From positions 1 through 35,037 of the forward strand of contig URHT01000020.1 in assembly GCA_900547745.1 (NCBI GenBank): a stretch of 35,037 bases of DNA. The letters run 5' to 3'. Below the pieces are notes generated by a model. That model saw only the letters and a program-made list of their open reading frames with translations. It searched no databases and was not told the DNA's origin. Positions 16,308-23,239 of this stretch are shown here, piece by piece. The position numbers and the translations under genes were made by a program. This DNA comes from an uncultured Eubacteriales bacterium. GTDB taxonomy: Bacteria; Bacillota; Clostridia; Oscillospirales; Oscillospiraceae. Position 1 is the first letter of the stretch. Each line of letters opens with the position of its first letter.

Positions 16308-17117
16308 CTACCCCCGCGCCAGCTTGACCCGGATCCGGGCGGATATCCACTCGATGATGAGCACCAGCACGATCAGCCCCAGCAGGATAGCGCCCACCTC
16401 GTTCCAGCGGTAGGAGCTCATGGCGAAGATCAGCGGCGCACCGATACCGCCGGCGCCCACCAGACCCAGCACTGTGGCGTCACGCAGGTTCATGTCGAAC
16501 CGGTAGATGATGGTGGAGGTAAAATCCGCCGTCAGCTGCGGCAGGATGCCGTACCGGATCTTCTGGAACGTGGTGCAGCCCGCAGCGTCCAGCGACTCCA
16601 GAATACGCTTGTCCAGATCCTCGATGCTCTCGATAAACATTTTGGACACCATGCCGATGGAACACAGCGACATGGTCAGCAGACCCGCAAAGGGCCCGGG
16701 GCCGGTGACGCGGATGAACATCAGGCCGTACACAAAGGCCGGGATGGTGCGGATGGCGGCGATGAGCACACGGCCGATGAGCGCCACCGGCTTGGGTACC
16801 AGATTACTGGCGCTGATGAACGACAGCGGCAGTGAGATCACCGCGCCCACGATGGTACCCAGAAACGCGATGCAGAACGTCTCCAGCAGCAGATAGGGCA
16901 CGCCGTTGGTGCCCAGCGTGAACAGCAGCTTGCCGGAGGGATGGAAGATGCCGGAGATGATGTTGCCCGCCACCTCCATACCGTTGCTGGTGGGGTTGCT
17001 GACCCGCACCGCCGTGCCCGACCACGCCAGCAGGCAGGCCACGATAAACGCCGCCAGCAGCTGCCACAGCCATGTTTTCGGCGCGGCGCCGTAGGCTTTT
17101 AGAATTTTCTGATCCAT
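16308..17117 (-). CDS. phnE: Phosphonate-type ABC transporter permease (second PhnE)
   Basis: A 269-residue inner-membrane permease with about six transmembrane segments. The EAA-type cytoplasmic loop that docks on the ATPase is visible (ESLDAAGCTTFQKIRYGILP). The C-terminal GLVGAGGIGAPLIFAMSSYR is typical of PhnE. Two PhnE genes in tandem form a heterodimeric pore; this one follows the other by 13 nt and precedes the nucleotidase by 3 nt. Whether the cargo is phosphonate, phosphite or a phosphate ester cannot be read from the permease. Confidence 0.92.
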   Translation of the reverse strand: MDQKILKAYGAAPKTWLWQLLAAFIVACLLAWSGTAVRVSNPTSNGMEVAGNIISGIFHPSGKLLFTLGTNGVPYLLLETFCIAFLGTIVGAVISLPLSFISASNLVPKPVALIGRVLIAAIRTIPAFVYGLMFIRVTGPGPFAGLLTMSLCSIGMVSKMFIESIEDLDKRILESLDAAGCTTFQKIRYGILPQLTADFTSTIIYRFDMNLRDATVLGLVGAGGIGAPLIFAMSSYRWNEVGAILLGLIVLVLIIEWISARIRVKLARG

Positions 17118-17130
17118 AGCGGCCCCCTCC

Positions 17131-17952
17131 TTACGTCAAGCGCTTGCGCAGCCAATGGCTGATGCCCTCGATGACCATGACCGCCGCGAACAGGACGATC
17201 AGGATCATGCCCAGACTGTCGTACTCCCGCCAGCCGATCTTCTCGTTCATGATAAGGCCCAGACCGCCCGCGCCCACATAGCCAAGGATGGACGCATAGC
17301 GCACGTTGCCCTCCAGACAGAACAGGGACACGGACAGGTACGTCGGCAGCACCTGCGGGAACACGGCGGTGGCAAAGGCTTGCAGCCGCGTGGCGCCCAG
17401 CGCCTCCATGGCCTCGTAGGGCCCCATGTCCACCGTCTCAATGATCTCGAACAGCTGCTTGCCCACATAGGCAAAGGTGAACACCGCAATGGCGCAGGTA
17501 CCCGCCATGGTGCCGAGGCCGAAGATATAGGTGGCGATCAGGGCGCAGACCAGCGTGGGCAGCGTCCGCACCAGGCTGAGGAACAGCCGCACGAGGAACA
17601 CCACCACGCGGTTGGTGACGATGTTGCTGGCGGCGGCCACGGCAAAGGGTACGGCCAGCACCGCACCCACGAAGGAGCCGAGGAAGGACATCTTGATGGT
17701 GTCCCACAGGGGCTGCCAGATCTTGGACAGGTACCCGGTGTTGGGCGGGATCATGGCCTTGAGGATGTCGAAGAACTTGCTGCCCTTCTTCACCAGCACC
17801 GCGAAGTCGAAGCCGGTGATATGCACAGACAGCGCACCCAGCGCCAGCACGATCAGAATGACCAGCGGCGCACGGCTGCGCTTCTCCTCCACCACCGCAC
17901 CGTTGGGCAGCGTATAGCGGCGGGGCTTGAACAGGCGGTCGTACAGGCTCAT
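17131..17952 (-). CDS. phnE: Phosphonate-type ABC transporter permease (first PhnE)
   Basis: A 273-residue permease, paralogous to the next gene. An N-terminal cytoplasmic stretch (YDRLFKPRRYTLPNGAVVEE) precedes the first helix. The EAA loop is EAMEALGATRLQAFATAVFP, and YVGAGGLGLIMNEKIGWREY closes the family signature. The start overlaps the phnC stop by 4 nt (ATGA), so the ATPase and permease are translationally coupled. Confidence 0.92.
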   Translation of the reverse strand: MSLYDRLFKPRRYTLPNGAVVEEKRSRAPLVILIVLALGALSVHITGFDFAVLVKKGSKFFDILKAMIPPNTGYLSKIWQPLWDTIKMSFLGSFVGAVLAVPFAVAAASNIVTNRVVVFLVRLFLSLVRTLPTLVCALIATYIFGLGTMAGTCAIAVFTFAYVGKQLFEIIETVDMGPYEAMEALGATRLQAFATAVFPQVLPTYLSVSLFCLEGNVRYASILGYVGAGGLGLIMNEKIGWREYDSLGMILIVLFAAVMVIEGISHWLRKRLT

Positions 17953-18707
17953 ACGCTTGCCTCCGCCTGACCGTTGTCTCCATAAATGGCGTCCAGCACG
18001 GCCTGATCCACGTTGGCGGACGGCCCGTCGTAGACGATTTTGCCGGCCCGGATGCCGATGATGCGGTCAGCGTACTCGATGGCCAGCTCCACATGGTGAA
18101 TGTTCAGCAGAATAGAGATGCCCATCTCCCTGTTGATGCGCACGAAGTCCTGCATCACCTGCTTGGCGGTGACGGGATCCAGCGCGGCCACCGGCTCATC
18201 AGCCAGAATGATCCGCGGGTCCTGCGTCAGAGTGCGGGCCAGCGCCACGCGCTGCTGCTGACCGCCGGACAGCTGATCGGCCCGCATGTAGGCCTTGTCC
18301 AGGATACCCACCTTATCCAGCGACTCCAGCGCCTTGATCTTGTCCTCCCTCCGGAAGGCCCCCAGCAGCACCCGCCAGAAGGGCATATCCGGCACGCAGG
18401 CGGACAGCACGTTCTTGATAACGGTGGTGCGCGTCACCAGATTGAAGGACTGGAACACCATGCCGATGCCCCGGCGGAACCGGCGCAGGCTCTTGCCCGA
18501 CAGGGTGCTGACATCCGTGCCATTCACCGTCAGTGTGCCGGAGGTGATCTGGTGCATGCGGTTCACGGAGCGCAGCAGCGTGGACTTACCGGCGCCGGAG
18601 CGGCCGATGATGGCCACGAACTCGCCGTCCTGAATGGTCAGGTTCACGTCATCCAGACCCACCGTGCCGTTGGGATATACCTTGGATACATGGTCAAAAA
18701 CGATCAT
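17949..18707 (-). CDS. phnC: Phosphonate-type ABC transporter ATP-binding protein
   Basis: A 252-residue ABC ATPase. Walker A is GRSGAGKST (35-43), the signature LSGGQ at 146-150, Walker B IILADE (166-171) and the H-loop LLNIHHVELA. The PhnC-typical KALESLDKVGILDKAYMRA segment precedes the signature. It powers import by the two PhnE permeases. Its start lies 91 nt after phnD across a large hairpin, which probably lowers its expression relative to the binding protein. Confidence 0.94.
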   Translation of the reverse strand: MIVFDHVSKVYPNGTVGLDDVNLTIQDGEFVAIIGRSGAGKSTLLRSVNRMHQITSGTLTVNGTDVSTLSGKSLRRFRRGIGMVFQSFNLVTRTTVIKNVLSACVPDMPFWRVLLGAFRREDKIKALESLDKVGILDKAYMRADQLSGGQQQRVALARTLTQDPRIILADEPVAALDPVTAKQVMQDFVRINREMGISILLNIHHVELAIEYADRIIGIRAGKIVYDGPSANVDQAVLDAIYGDNGQAEASV

Positions 18708-18732
18708 ACGGTCTCCTCTTTTCCTGAAATAG

Positions 18733-18789
18733 CAGACGGGGAGGGCTGCACAGCGGAAGGTCTTGGCTGTGCAGCCCTCCCCGCGTCTG
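18733..18789 (-). promoter_or_regulatory. Large intercistronic hairpin between phnD and phnC
   Basis: A perfect 17-bp stem (GGGGAGGGCTGCACAGC, 18738-18754, with 18766-18782), extended by CAGAC/GTCTG, with an 11-nt loop. No T-run follows. Such elements after a binding-protein gene usually protect the upstream mRNA or partly stop transcription, giving more binding protein than transporter. Confidence 0.8.
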
Positions 18790-18798
18790 GGAAAGTGC

Positions 18799-19863
18799 TT
18801 AGTTGGCGGCCGTCAGCTCCTGAATGAGCTTCTGCGCGGCGCGCTCGTTGTCGTAGTCGGAGGACTGCGCCACCTGATAGCCCTTGTGGCTGTAGATGGC
18901 GATGACTTCCTTACCGGCATCGGTGTTGCCGATATTGATGAACGCCTGCTGCAGCGCGGCGATCAGGTCGGCATCCATGATCTCGGAGTTCTTGCTGACA
19001 GAGATGGTGTCGTTGTAGATGGGAGCGGTGACGCCGATAACGTTGGTCTCCTCCCAGATGCTGCCTTCGCGACCGAACTCGGTATTCCAGCGCTCGGCAT
19101 AGTCGCGGCGGGCGTCAGCGTAGGTCACCAGCACGTCCACCTGACCGGATGCCAGACGGGCAAAGGCGCTGGCGTAGGAGTCGGACTGCACGGCGCTCTT
19201 CAGATCGGAAATGCCCTTGCCGTAGTGATCCTGCAGCCACAGAGCGGGATAGATATAGCCGGCGGGAGAGGATGTGCCCATGATGCTCCAGTTGGCGCTG
19301 TCCAGATCCTCCCATGTCAGCTCCTCGCCGTTGTTGACCTTGGCGGCCAGCTCCTGTCCCTTGTCGGAGGGGCCGGCGATCATCAGAGCGCGGTAGGACA
19401 CGGCCTGCTTGTCGGAAGCCTCGGTGGGCTGACCGTCGTTCCAGTCCTTGGCATTGTCGGAATCCTTGCTCAGGCCGTCGCGGGTGGCGGTCAGGATGAC
19501 CTCTGCGCCGTCATCGTACAGCACATAGGTGCCGCCGGGGATCAGGCCCACATCGATGGTACCGGCCTCCAGGCCCTCGCCCACGGCCTCGTAGGTCGTG
19601 CCGACGGTGATCTCCACGTCGCCCACCTCGTAGCCCTGCTTGGCCAACTCGTCCTTCAGCATCTGCTTCAGAGGCTCGGTCACGGTGATGATCTCCTCGG
19701 GCTCGCGGGAGGGCACGAAGGCGACCTTCAGCGTCTCGATCTTCTTGGCGCTGTCGGTATCGCCGCCGGTGCCGTTGTCGCCGGTGTTGGCCTTGTCGCC
19801 GCAGCCTGCCAGCAGGCCCAGCGCCATGACCAGCGCCAGAAGAAGCGAAATGATCTTTTTCAT
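18799..19863 (-). CDS. phnD: Phosphonate-type ABC transporter substrate-binding lipoprotein
   Basis: A 354-residue lipoprotein. The ATG at 19861-19863 (GGAGG 7 nt upstream) begins a signal peptide MKKIISLLLALVMALGLLAG followed by lipobox cysteine C21 (LLAGC). After a Gly/Asp-rich tether comes a periplasmic-binding fold of the PhnD type: LKVAFVPSREPEEIITVTEP, then TYVLYDDGAEVILTATRDG and the hinge region SGQVDVLVTYADARRDYAER. A longer open frame upstream to 19941 lacks a ribosome binding site and is rejected. First gene of the transporter operon. Ligand is uncertain: phosphonate, phosphite or a phosphate ester. Confidence 0.94.
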   Translation of the reverse strand: MKKIISLLLALVMALGLLAGCGDKANTGDNGTGGDTDSAKKIETLKVAFVPSREPEEIITVTEPLKQMLKDELAKQGYEVGDVEITVGTTYEAVGEGLEAGTIDVGLIPGGTYVLYDDGAEVILTATRDGLSKDSDNAKDWNDGQPTEASDKQAVSYRALMIAGPSDKGQELAAKVNNGEELTWEDLDSANWSIMGTSSPAGYIYPALWLQDHYGKGISDLKSAVQSDSYASAFARLASGQVDVLVTYADARRDYAERWNTEFGREGSIWEETNVIGVTAPIYNDTISVSKNSEIMDADLIAALQQAFINIGNTDAGKEVIAIYSHKGYQVAQSSDYDNERAAQKLIQELTAAN

Positions 19864-19965
19864 CTTTTTTCCTCCATAATTCAATGGTGTTGTTCCTGTG
19901 CCCCGGCCTCTCCGGCCGGACGCACCTGCGGCACGGCACACGAAAGGCGTGCCATACCGTCACCC

Positions 19966-19974
19966 AGTATAGCA
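19966..19974 (-). promoter_or_regulatory. Extended -10 promoter of the phnD operon
   Basis: Minus-strand TGCTATACT: a TG-extended -10 (TATACT at 19966-19971) with only AT-rich sequence at the -35 position. A weak GGCAC/GTGCC inverted repeat (19935-19953) lies just downstream of the expected start site and could be a regulatory hairpin. Confidence 0.6.
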
Positions 19975-20023
19975 CACCTTGTCCGGGAAAATTTTTCTGT
20001 TTTAGGAAAAAAGTAACATCTTG

Positions 20024-20773
20024 TCAGCGGCGTTCCCCGCCAAAGTAGAACGCCACCAGCTCCTCAAACGCCAGAATGACATGGCCGAAGAACGTGTTGG
20101 GCAGGCTCCCGGCCAGCGTCTGCTTGGAGCCGTCCACTACGAACACGATGTCCGACATCTGCGCCAGCGCGGAGTCGCCCCGCTTGGTGAACGTCACGAT
20201 GCGGTGGCCGTTCTGCTTCGCGTGCCGCACGTCGTTGAGCACCGGCTCCGTCTCCCCGCTCTGGCTGACGGCGAACATCACCGGCGCCGGATCCTCCCCG
20301 CCCTCCAGATGGTGAGCGTCGCGGAACAGCATGTAGTCATAGAAATGCACATTGTTATACACCATGAACCCGCAGATGGACAGCCGCTGGGCGATGTAAG
20401 CCCCCACGATGTTGGAAAAGCCCTCGCCGGTGGTGAACAGCTTGGCCTGCCGTGACTGATCCATCAGGCGGCAGAATCGCACCGCCAGCTCCTCGGAGTA
20501 GTTGTCGATCATGCTCTTGAGGTTTTCCGTGCTGCGCTCCTCCCCGTGGGAGTCGAACTGGCGGCTCAGGTAGTAGTACAGCTCGCTGTACCCGTCAAAG
20601 CCCAGCCGCTTGCACATCTTCATGATGCTGGTGGTAGACAGGAAATTCTCCCCTGCGATCTGCTGGATACCCACCCGCTTTTCGCCCCGCTTGATGTGGC
20701 TCGTGATGCCGGTGATGACCTTTTTCTCATCCTCTGACAGCAGGTTTGTCAACAGAAAATAACCGTCTCCCAT
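20024..20773 (-). CDS. MurR/RpiR-family transcriptional regulator, upstream of the phn operon
   Basis: A 249-residue regulator. The ATG at 20771-20773 (MGDGYFLLTNLLSEDEKKVI) has AAAGGA 7 nt upstream. An earlier in-frame ATG at 20890 lies within the promoter -10 region and is rejected. The HTH_6 domain covers about 1-75 (IQQIAGENFLSTTSIMKMCK), and the SIS domain about 105-235 (LFTTGEGFSNIVGAYIAQRL, PVMFAVSQSGETEPVLNDVR). It differs clearly from the other RpiR at 5890-6756. Lying 160 nt upstream of phnD on the same strand, it is the likely regulator of the transporter, sensing a phosphosugar-like ligand; that would fit import of a sugar phosphate or related compound. Regulation is inferred from location. 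Confidence 0.9.
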   Translation of the reverse strand: MGDGYFLLTNLLSEDEKKVITGITSHIKRGEKRVGIQQIAGENFLSTTSIMKMCKRLGFDGYSELYYYLSRQFDSHGEERSTENLKSMIDNYSEELAVRFCRLMDQSRQAKLFTTGEGFSNIVGAYIAQRLSICGFMVYNNVHFYDYMLFRDAHHLEGGEDPAPVMFAVSQSGETEPVLNDVRHAKQNGHRIVTFTKRGDSALAQMSDIVFVVDGSKQTLAGSLPNTFFGHVILAFEELVAFYFGGERR

Positions 20774-20832
20774 ACAATGATCCTTTCCCGCGCCATTCTC
20801 GTCTCTTTCAGTGGGCACTGCCGGCGCTCCAC

Positions 20833-20851
20833 ACGCGGCAGCATGCCGCGT
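20833..20851. promoter_or_regulatory. Perfect 8-3-8 inverted repeat in the RpiR 5' leader (possible operator)
   Basis: ACGCGGCA-GCA-TGCCGCGT lies about 20 nt downstream of the expected transcription start of the RpiR gene and 60 nt before its ATG. The position fits an autoregulatory operator; it could also fold as an RNA hairpin. Confidence 0.5.
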
Positions 20852-20878
20852 CGGCCCGCGCCGCCGCCCTTCTGCGTC

Positions 20879-20907
20879 ATTATACCGCATATCCGCCGGA
20901 TTTGCAA
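20879..20907 (-). promoter_or_regulatory. Promoter of the RpiR gene next to phnD
   Basis: Minus-strand TTGCAA (20902-20907), 17-bp spacer, TATAAT (20879-20884). It settles the start codon of the downstream gene at 20773. Confidence 0.8.
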
Positions 20908-20944
20908 GAAACCCCGCGCCGGCCCGCGTTAGGCGAACACCGGC

Positions 20945-21169
20945 TCAGCAGGTCTGGTTGCAGAGCACCATCACCTTTTTGCAGTTTGGACAATACAAGC
21001 CCTCGTCAAGGTCATGCGCTTTTATGGACTCCCTGCTTCCGAAGAACATTCTGCAGATATGCTTCAGCTCCGTCTCTCCCGCCTTTCGCGGATAGAACGT
21101 AGGCCCGGCCCCGGTCTTGCAGACAATATCCCCTGTTATCATCTCGCCATTACTAATGGGGCATTGCAT
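20945..21169 (-). CDS. Small zinc-ribbon protein (DUF6487-like)
   Basis: A 74-residue protein. The ATG at 21167-21169 has GAGAGG 7 nt upstream. It begins with a CP-x3-G-x-M pattern (MQCPISNGEMITGDIVCKTG) and ends with a cysteine pair (LYCPNCKKVMVLC). This resembles the short zinc-ribbon proteins annotated as DUF6487, although the second cysteine of the first knuckle is replaced (CPISN), so metal binding may be incomplete. Function unknown. It is the last core gene before the tRNA junction, and a probable promoter lies 38-66 nt upstream. Confidence 0.7.
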   Translation of the reverse strand: MQCPISNGEMITGDIVCKTGAGPTFYPRKAGETELKHICRMFFGSRESIKAHDLDEGLYCPNCKKVMVLCNQTC

Positions 21170-21206
21170 GATATTTCCTCTCTCCGGCTTCCGACTTCTT
21201 TGCTTC

Positions 21207-21235
21207 ATCATACCATACCGCCACAGCAACTGCAA
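21207..21235 (-). promoter_or_regulatory. Probable promoter of the zinc-ribbon gene
   Basis: Minus-strand TTGCAG (21230-21235), 17 bp, TATGAT (21207-21212). The -35 is imperfect. Confidence 0.5.
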
Positions 21236-21396
21236 CCGGTTTTCGATCAGGCAGCCATGCGTCAGGCAGCCATGCAGCGGGTCTGTGCGGACATCAAGGC
21301 CGCGCAAGCAGGGAATGGCCGACAAACTCGCAAGCTGTCTGAATAACATTTGAAAGACAGCGGCGTTCTTTCCCCGCCCAAAAGGGCAAAGCAAAA

Positions 21397-21429
21397 CCCC
21401 GAAACCGTTGTTGTGTAACGGTTTCGGGG
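21397..21429 (-). terminator. Terminator of the interrupted tRNA-Arg gene
   Basis: A perfect 13-bp stem (CCCCGAAACCGTT and complement) with a 7-nt loop, followed on the minus strand by TTTTGCTTTG. It begins directly after the CCA end of the tRNA fragment, so it is the native tRNA terminator on the chromosome side of the junction. Confidence 0.9.
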
Positions 21430-21474
21430 TGGCACGCCGTGAGGGATTCGAACCCCCGGCCTTCTGGTCCGTAG
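21430..21474 (-). other. 3' fragment of tRNA-Arg(ACG): attachment-site half of an integrated element
   Basis: Read on the minus strand, the sequence starts at the anticodon loop CUACGGA (anticodon ACG), continues with CCAGA and a five-base variable loop, a T-arm GGGGG-TTCGAAT-CCCTC, the 3' acceptor strand ACGGCGT, discriminator G and CCA. The 5' side of the anticodon stem and everything before it is missing: the bases upstream (ACAAC) cannot pair with CCAGA. A 3' tRNA piece of about 45 nt with its own terminator is what remains when an element inserts into a tRNA gene and rebuilds the whole gene at its other end. That other end is outside the window. Confidence 0.8.
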
Positions 21475-21488
21475 GTTGTCTCAAGGGC

Positions 21489-21515
21489 AAATCGGAGCCG
21501 TTTCGGCTCCGATTT
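21489..21515. other. Perfect hairpin just inside the tRNA junction
   Basis: AAATCGGAGCCG-TTT-CGGCTCCGATTT, a 12-bp stem beginning 15 nt from the tRNA fragment. No T-run follows on the plus strand. It could be a terminator of an element gene lost by deletion or a structural part of the attachment region. Confidence 0.5.
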
Positions 21516-21571
21516 GTGCTATTTGCCGCCGTTCGCCCGGCGGATCTTCCATTGTTTCCGCCCAGCCCTGC

Positions 21572-21608
21572 CTGCTCCGGTTCCGTTCTGGGTCAAAAGT
21601 GGGTCAGA
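21572..21608 (+). repeat. CTGCTCC...GGGTCA...TGGGTCAGA direct repeat, copy 1 (copy 2 at 24612-24643)
   Basis: Both copies are on the plus strand and share CTGCTCC, CGTT, GGGTCA and TGGGTCAGA in the same order, with a 5-nt length difference. Copy 1 is about 100 nt inside the tRNA junction; copy 2 directly follows the integrase stop. They flank the doc-GH114-integrase segment. Confidence 0.45.
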
Positions 21609-21948
21609 CACGGTGCGCCCGCACCCACGCCAACAGCGCCTCGTAGTCCATCGCACCGGAGGCGACAGCCAGACCGACCTCGACAACTTCATCGTTGGTG
21701 CAGTCCAGCCGAATACCGTTGACCTCCAGAAATGTCAGCATCACATACATACCGATGCGCTTATTGCCATCCACAAAGGCATGGTTGGAGATGAGCGCAT
21801 AGCCCAGCCGAGCGCCCTTTCCCTCCTTGGTAGGGTAGAATTCCTGCCCGCCAAAGCCGGAAAAGACATTTTCCAACGTGGATTCCAGCAGAGCCCCATC
21901 CCTGACGCCGATGCACCTATTATACGCAGATTGTAGGTAAAAATCAAC
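21604..21948 (-). pseudogene. Truncated Doc/Fic-family (death-on-curing) toxin remnant
   Basis: The open frame from a TAG at 21949-21951 to the stop at 21604 encodes the C-terminal part of a Doc-type protein: IGVRDGALLESTLENVFSGF, the Fic motif HAFVDGNKR (H-x-F-x2-G-N-x-R), and MLTFLEVNGIRL. Doc uses this motif to phosphorylate EF-Tu. The usual N-terminal 30 or so residues before GVRD are missing, no ATG or GTG is in frame, and the only in-frame start is a TTG at 21874-21876 inside the domain. No antitoxin lies upstream. The gene is therefore probably a remnant, although a shortened product from the TTG (90 residues) cannot be excluded. Confidence 0.7.
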
Positions 21949-22240
21949 CTATTTTAAGGTGGGTTTTGCGTCCGGCCCAAATGGAATGGGGCGGCAGATG
22001 AACGCTTGCAAGGCATAGGCAGGGGAGATTGTGAAAGCGGAATTGATTTATGATTGAACGAGGAAGTCCGGACAGAAAACTGTTCGGACTTTTCTCATAT
22101 AGTCCAAAGCTGCGGTAGAATTGTTCACAGGTTTTATTCTATAATTTGAATACAATAATTGTGCAACAAATCTGGAAAAACATAATCATCAATGTGTAAA
22201 ATGTGATAGTCATGAGGAAAAAACGAGAATCACTGAAAGG
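21949..22240. other. Intergenic region without a supported gene
   Basis: AT content rises sharply here. The left part holds only a very short frame (AGGGGAG then GTG and eight codons). A hairpin at 22064-22095 is listed separately. A TATAAT at 22140-22145 may be the -10 for the GH114-like gene but no good -35 is present. Confidence 0.5.
22064..22095 (+). terminator. Intrinsic terminator of a lost or upstream transcript
   Basis: AAGTCCGGACAG pairs with CTGTTCGGACTT (one G-U pair) around AAAA and is followed by TTCTC. No intact plus-strand gene precedes it, so it probably belongs to a gene removed by deletion. Confidence 0.65.
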
Positions 22241-23095
22241 ATGTGGGGGGCATTGTGCGGGAAAAGGATTGAGCAATCAGTAGTCTTGTCCGTATTATTT
22301 GTTCTAATGTTTATTGCTGGATGTTTTTTTGTGAAAGCCAATCAAGAAAAGGAATTTGAGAAAAAGGATTATGGTGTGTTTTTAAATGCGGACGACTCAT
22401 CTTTGGAACGATTTAAAATATATGAAACGATTGTAATTGACGCACAGTATTTTACAAAAAGGGATATTGAATTGCTCCATCAAAATGGAACAGTCGTATA
22501 TACATATCTAAATATTGGGTCGATTGAAAACTTCAGGGAGTACTATACAACCTATGCGGAACTGGCAATCGGTGAGTATGAGCATTGGAAGGAAGAAGAA
22601 TGGGTAGATGTAGCAAACCCAGACTGGCAGAAGTTTATAGGACAGCTTTCTCAGGAACTAAATGAAAAAGGTGTTGACGGATTCTTTATAGATAATTGTG
22701 ATGTATATGATTACGCTCCGCACGAGAGTATTTTTGAAGGTCTTACAGCAATTCTACAAAACATGATGACGTTTGGAAAAGCGGTCATCATCAACGGTGG
22801 AGATACTTATGTGGCGGAATATAGGGAACGCTATGGGGATATTGATCATATTATGACAGGCGTAAATCAGGAATCCGTATGGAGCAGTATTGATTTTGAT
22901 AGCGGAACTTTTCGTGAGCAAACGAGCGAGACGAGAGATTATTTCTGCAAATATTTGGAAACGTGCAAGGCGGATGGGGTGGAAGTGTATCTGTTGGAAT
23001 ATACAACTAATCAAAAACTGATTCAAAAAATAAAAGTATACTGCAAGGAGCAAGACTTCCATTTTTATATTTCCAGCTCCCTTGAACTTAGATAA
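22241..23095 (+). CDS. GH114-like (endo-alpha-1,4-polygalactosaminidase family) lipoprotein
   Basis: About 284 residues, AT-rich compared with the core. The N-terminus has a lipoprotein signal (SVVLSVLFVLMFIAGC, lipobox Cys28). The mature part follows the GH114 TIM-barrel pattern: YGVFLNADDSSLERF, IVIDAQYF, TVVYTYLNIGSIENF, then the catalytic-face block GVDGFFIDNCDVYDY and VIINGGDTYVAEY. The family includes an enzyme cleaving alpha-1,4-polygalactosamine and relatives linked to exopolysaccharides. It probably acts on a surface polysaccharide at the outer face. The ATG at 22241 has AAAGG directly against it; a TTG at 22253 with better spacing is an alternative start. It ends in TAATG, overlapping a short frame. 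Likely acquired by transfer. Confidence 0.78.
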   Translation: MWGALCGKRIEQSVVLSVLFVLMFIAGCFFVKANQEKEFEKKDYGVFLNADDSSLERFKIYETIVIDAQYFTKRDIELLHQNGTVVYTYLNIGSIENFREYYTTYAELAIGEYEHWKEEEWVDVANPDWQKFIGQLSQELNEKGVDGFFIDNCDVYDYAPHESIFEGLTAILQNMMTFGKAVIINGGDTYVAEYRERYGDIDHIMTGVNQESVWSSIDFDSGTFREQTSETRDYFCKYLETCKADGVEVYLLEYTTNQKLIQKIKVYCKEQDFHFYISSSLELR

Positions 23096-23178
23096 TGAGT
23101 GTTGAGAAATACGAAAAAGATGAGCAGATTACAAAAAATGTTCAGCCTATGAATAATGGCATAGAAGGTGAAATTTGA
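23095..23178 (+). CDS. 27-residue ORF overlapping the GH114-like stop (likely 5' stub of a lost gene)
   Basis: ATG at 23095-23097 overlaps the preceding TAA as TAATG, the usual form of translational coupling. The product begins MSVEKYEKDEQITKNVQPMN and stops after 27 codons. Most likely this is the beginning of a longer downstream gene removed by deletion. A functional peptide is possible but unsupported. Confidence 0.3.
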   Translation: MSVEKYEKDEQITKNVQPMNNGIEGEI

Positions 23179-23239
23179 TTAGACAAAGATTAGAGGCGGG
23201 AATTAACGCAAGGCAAATGATTTTGCGCCACTGTAGTCA

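Noticed and set aside
19864..19941. N-terminal extension of PhnD to 19941
   Set aside because: It lacks a ribosome binding site and would bury the lipoprotein signal; the ATG at 19863 has GGAGG upstream.
21248..21277. 15-bp tandem duplication (CAGGCAGCCATGC unit) upstream of the zinc-ribbon gene
   Set aside because: Only two copies, outside any gene or promoter box; probably a simple slippage event.
21430..21490. A complete tRNA gene at 21430-21490
   Set aside because: The D-arm, 5' acceptor strand and 5' anticodon stem are missing; only the 3' 45 nt fit a tRNA.
22193..22264. Alternative short frame before the GH114-like gene starting at ATG 22213
   Set aside because: It ends after about 23 codons and lacks a ribosome binding site; it would need a frameshift in the G-run to join the GH114 frame, for which there is no evidence.
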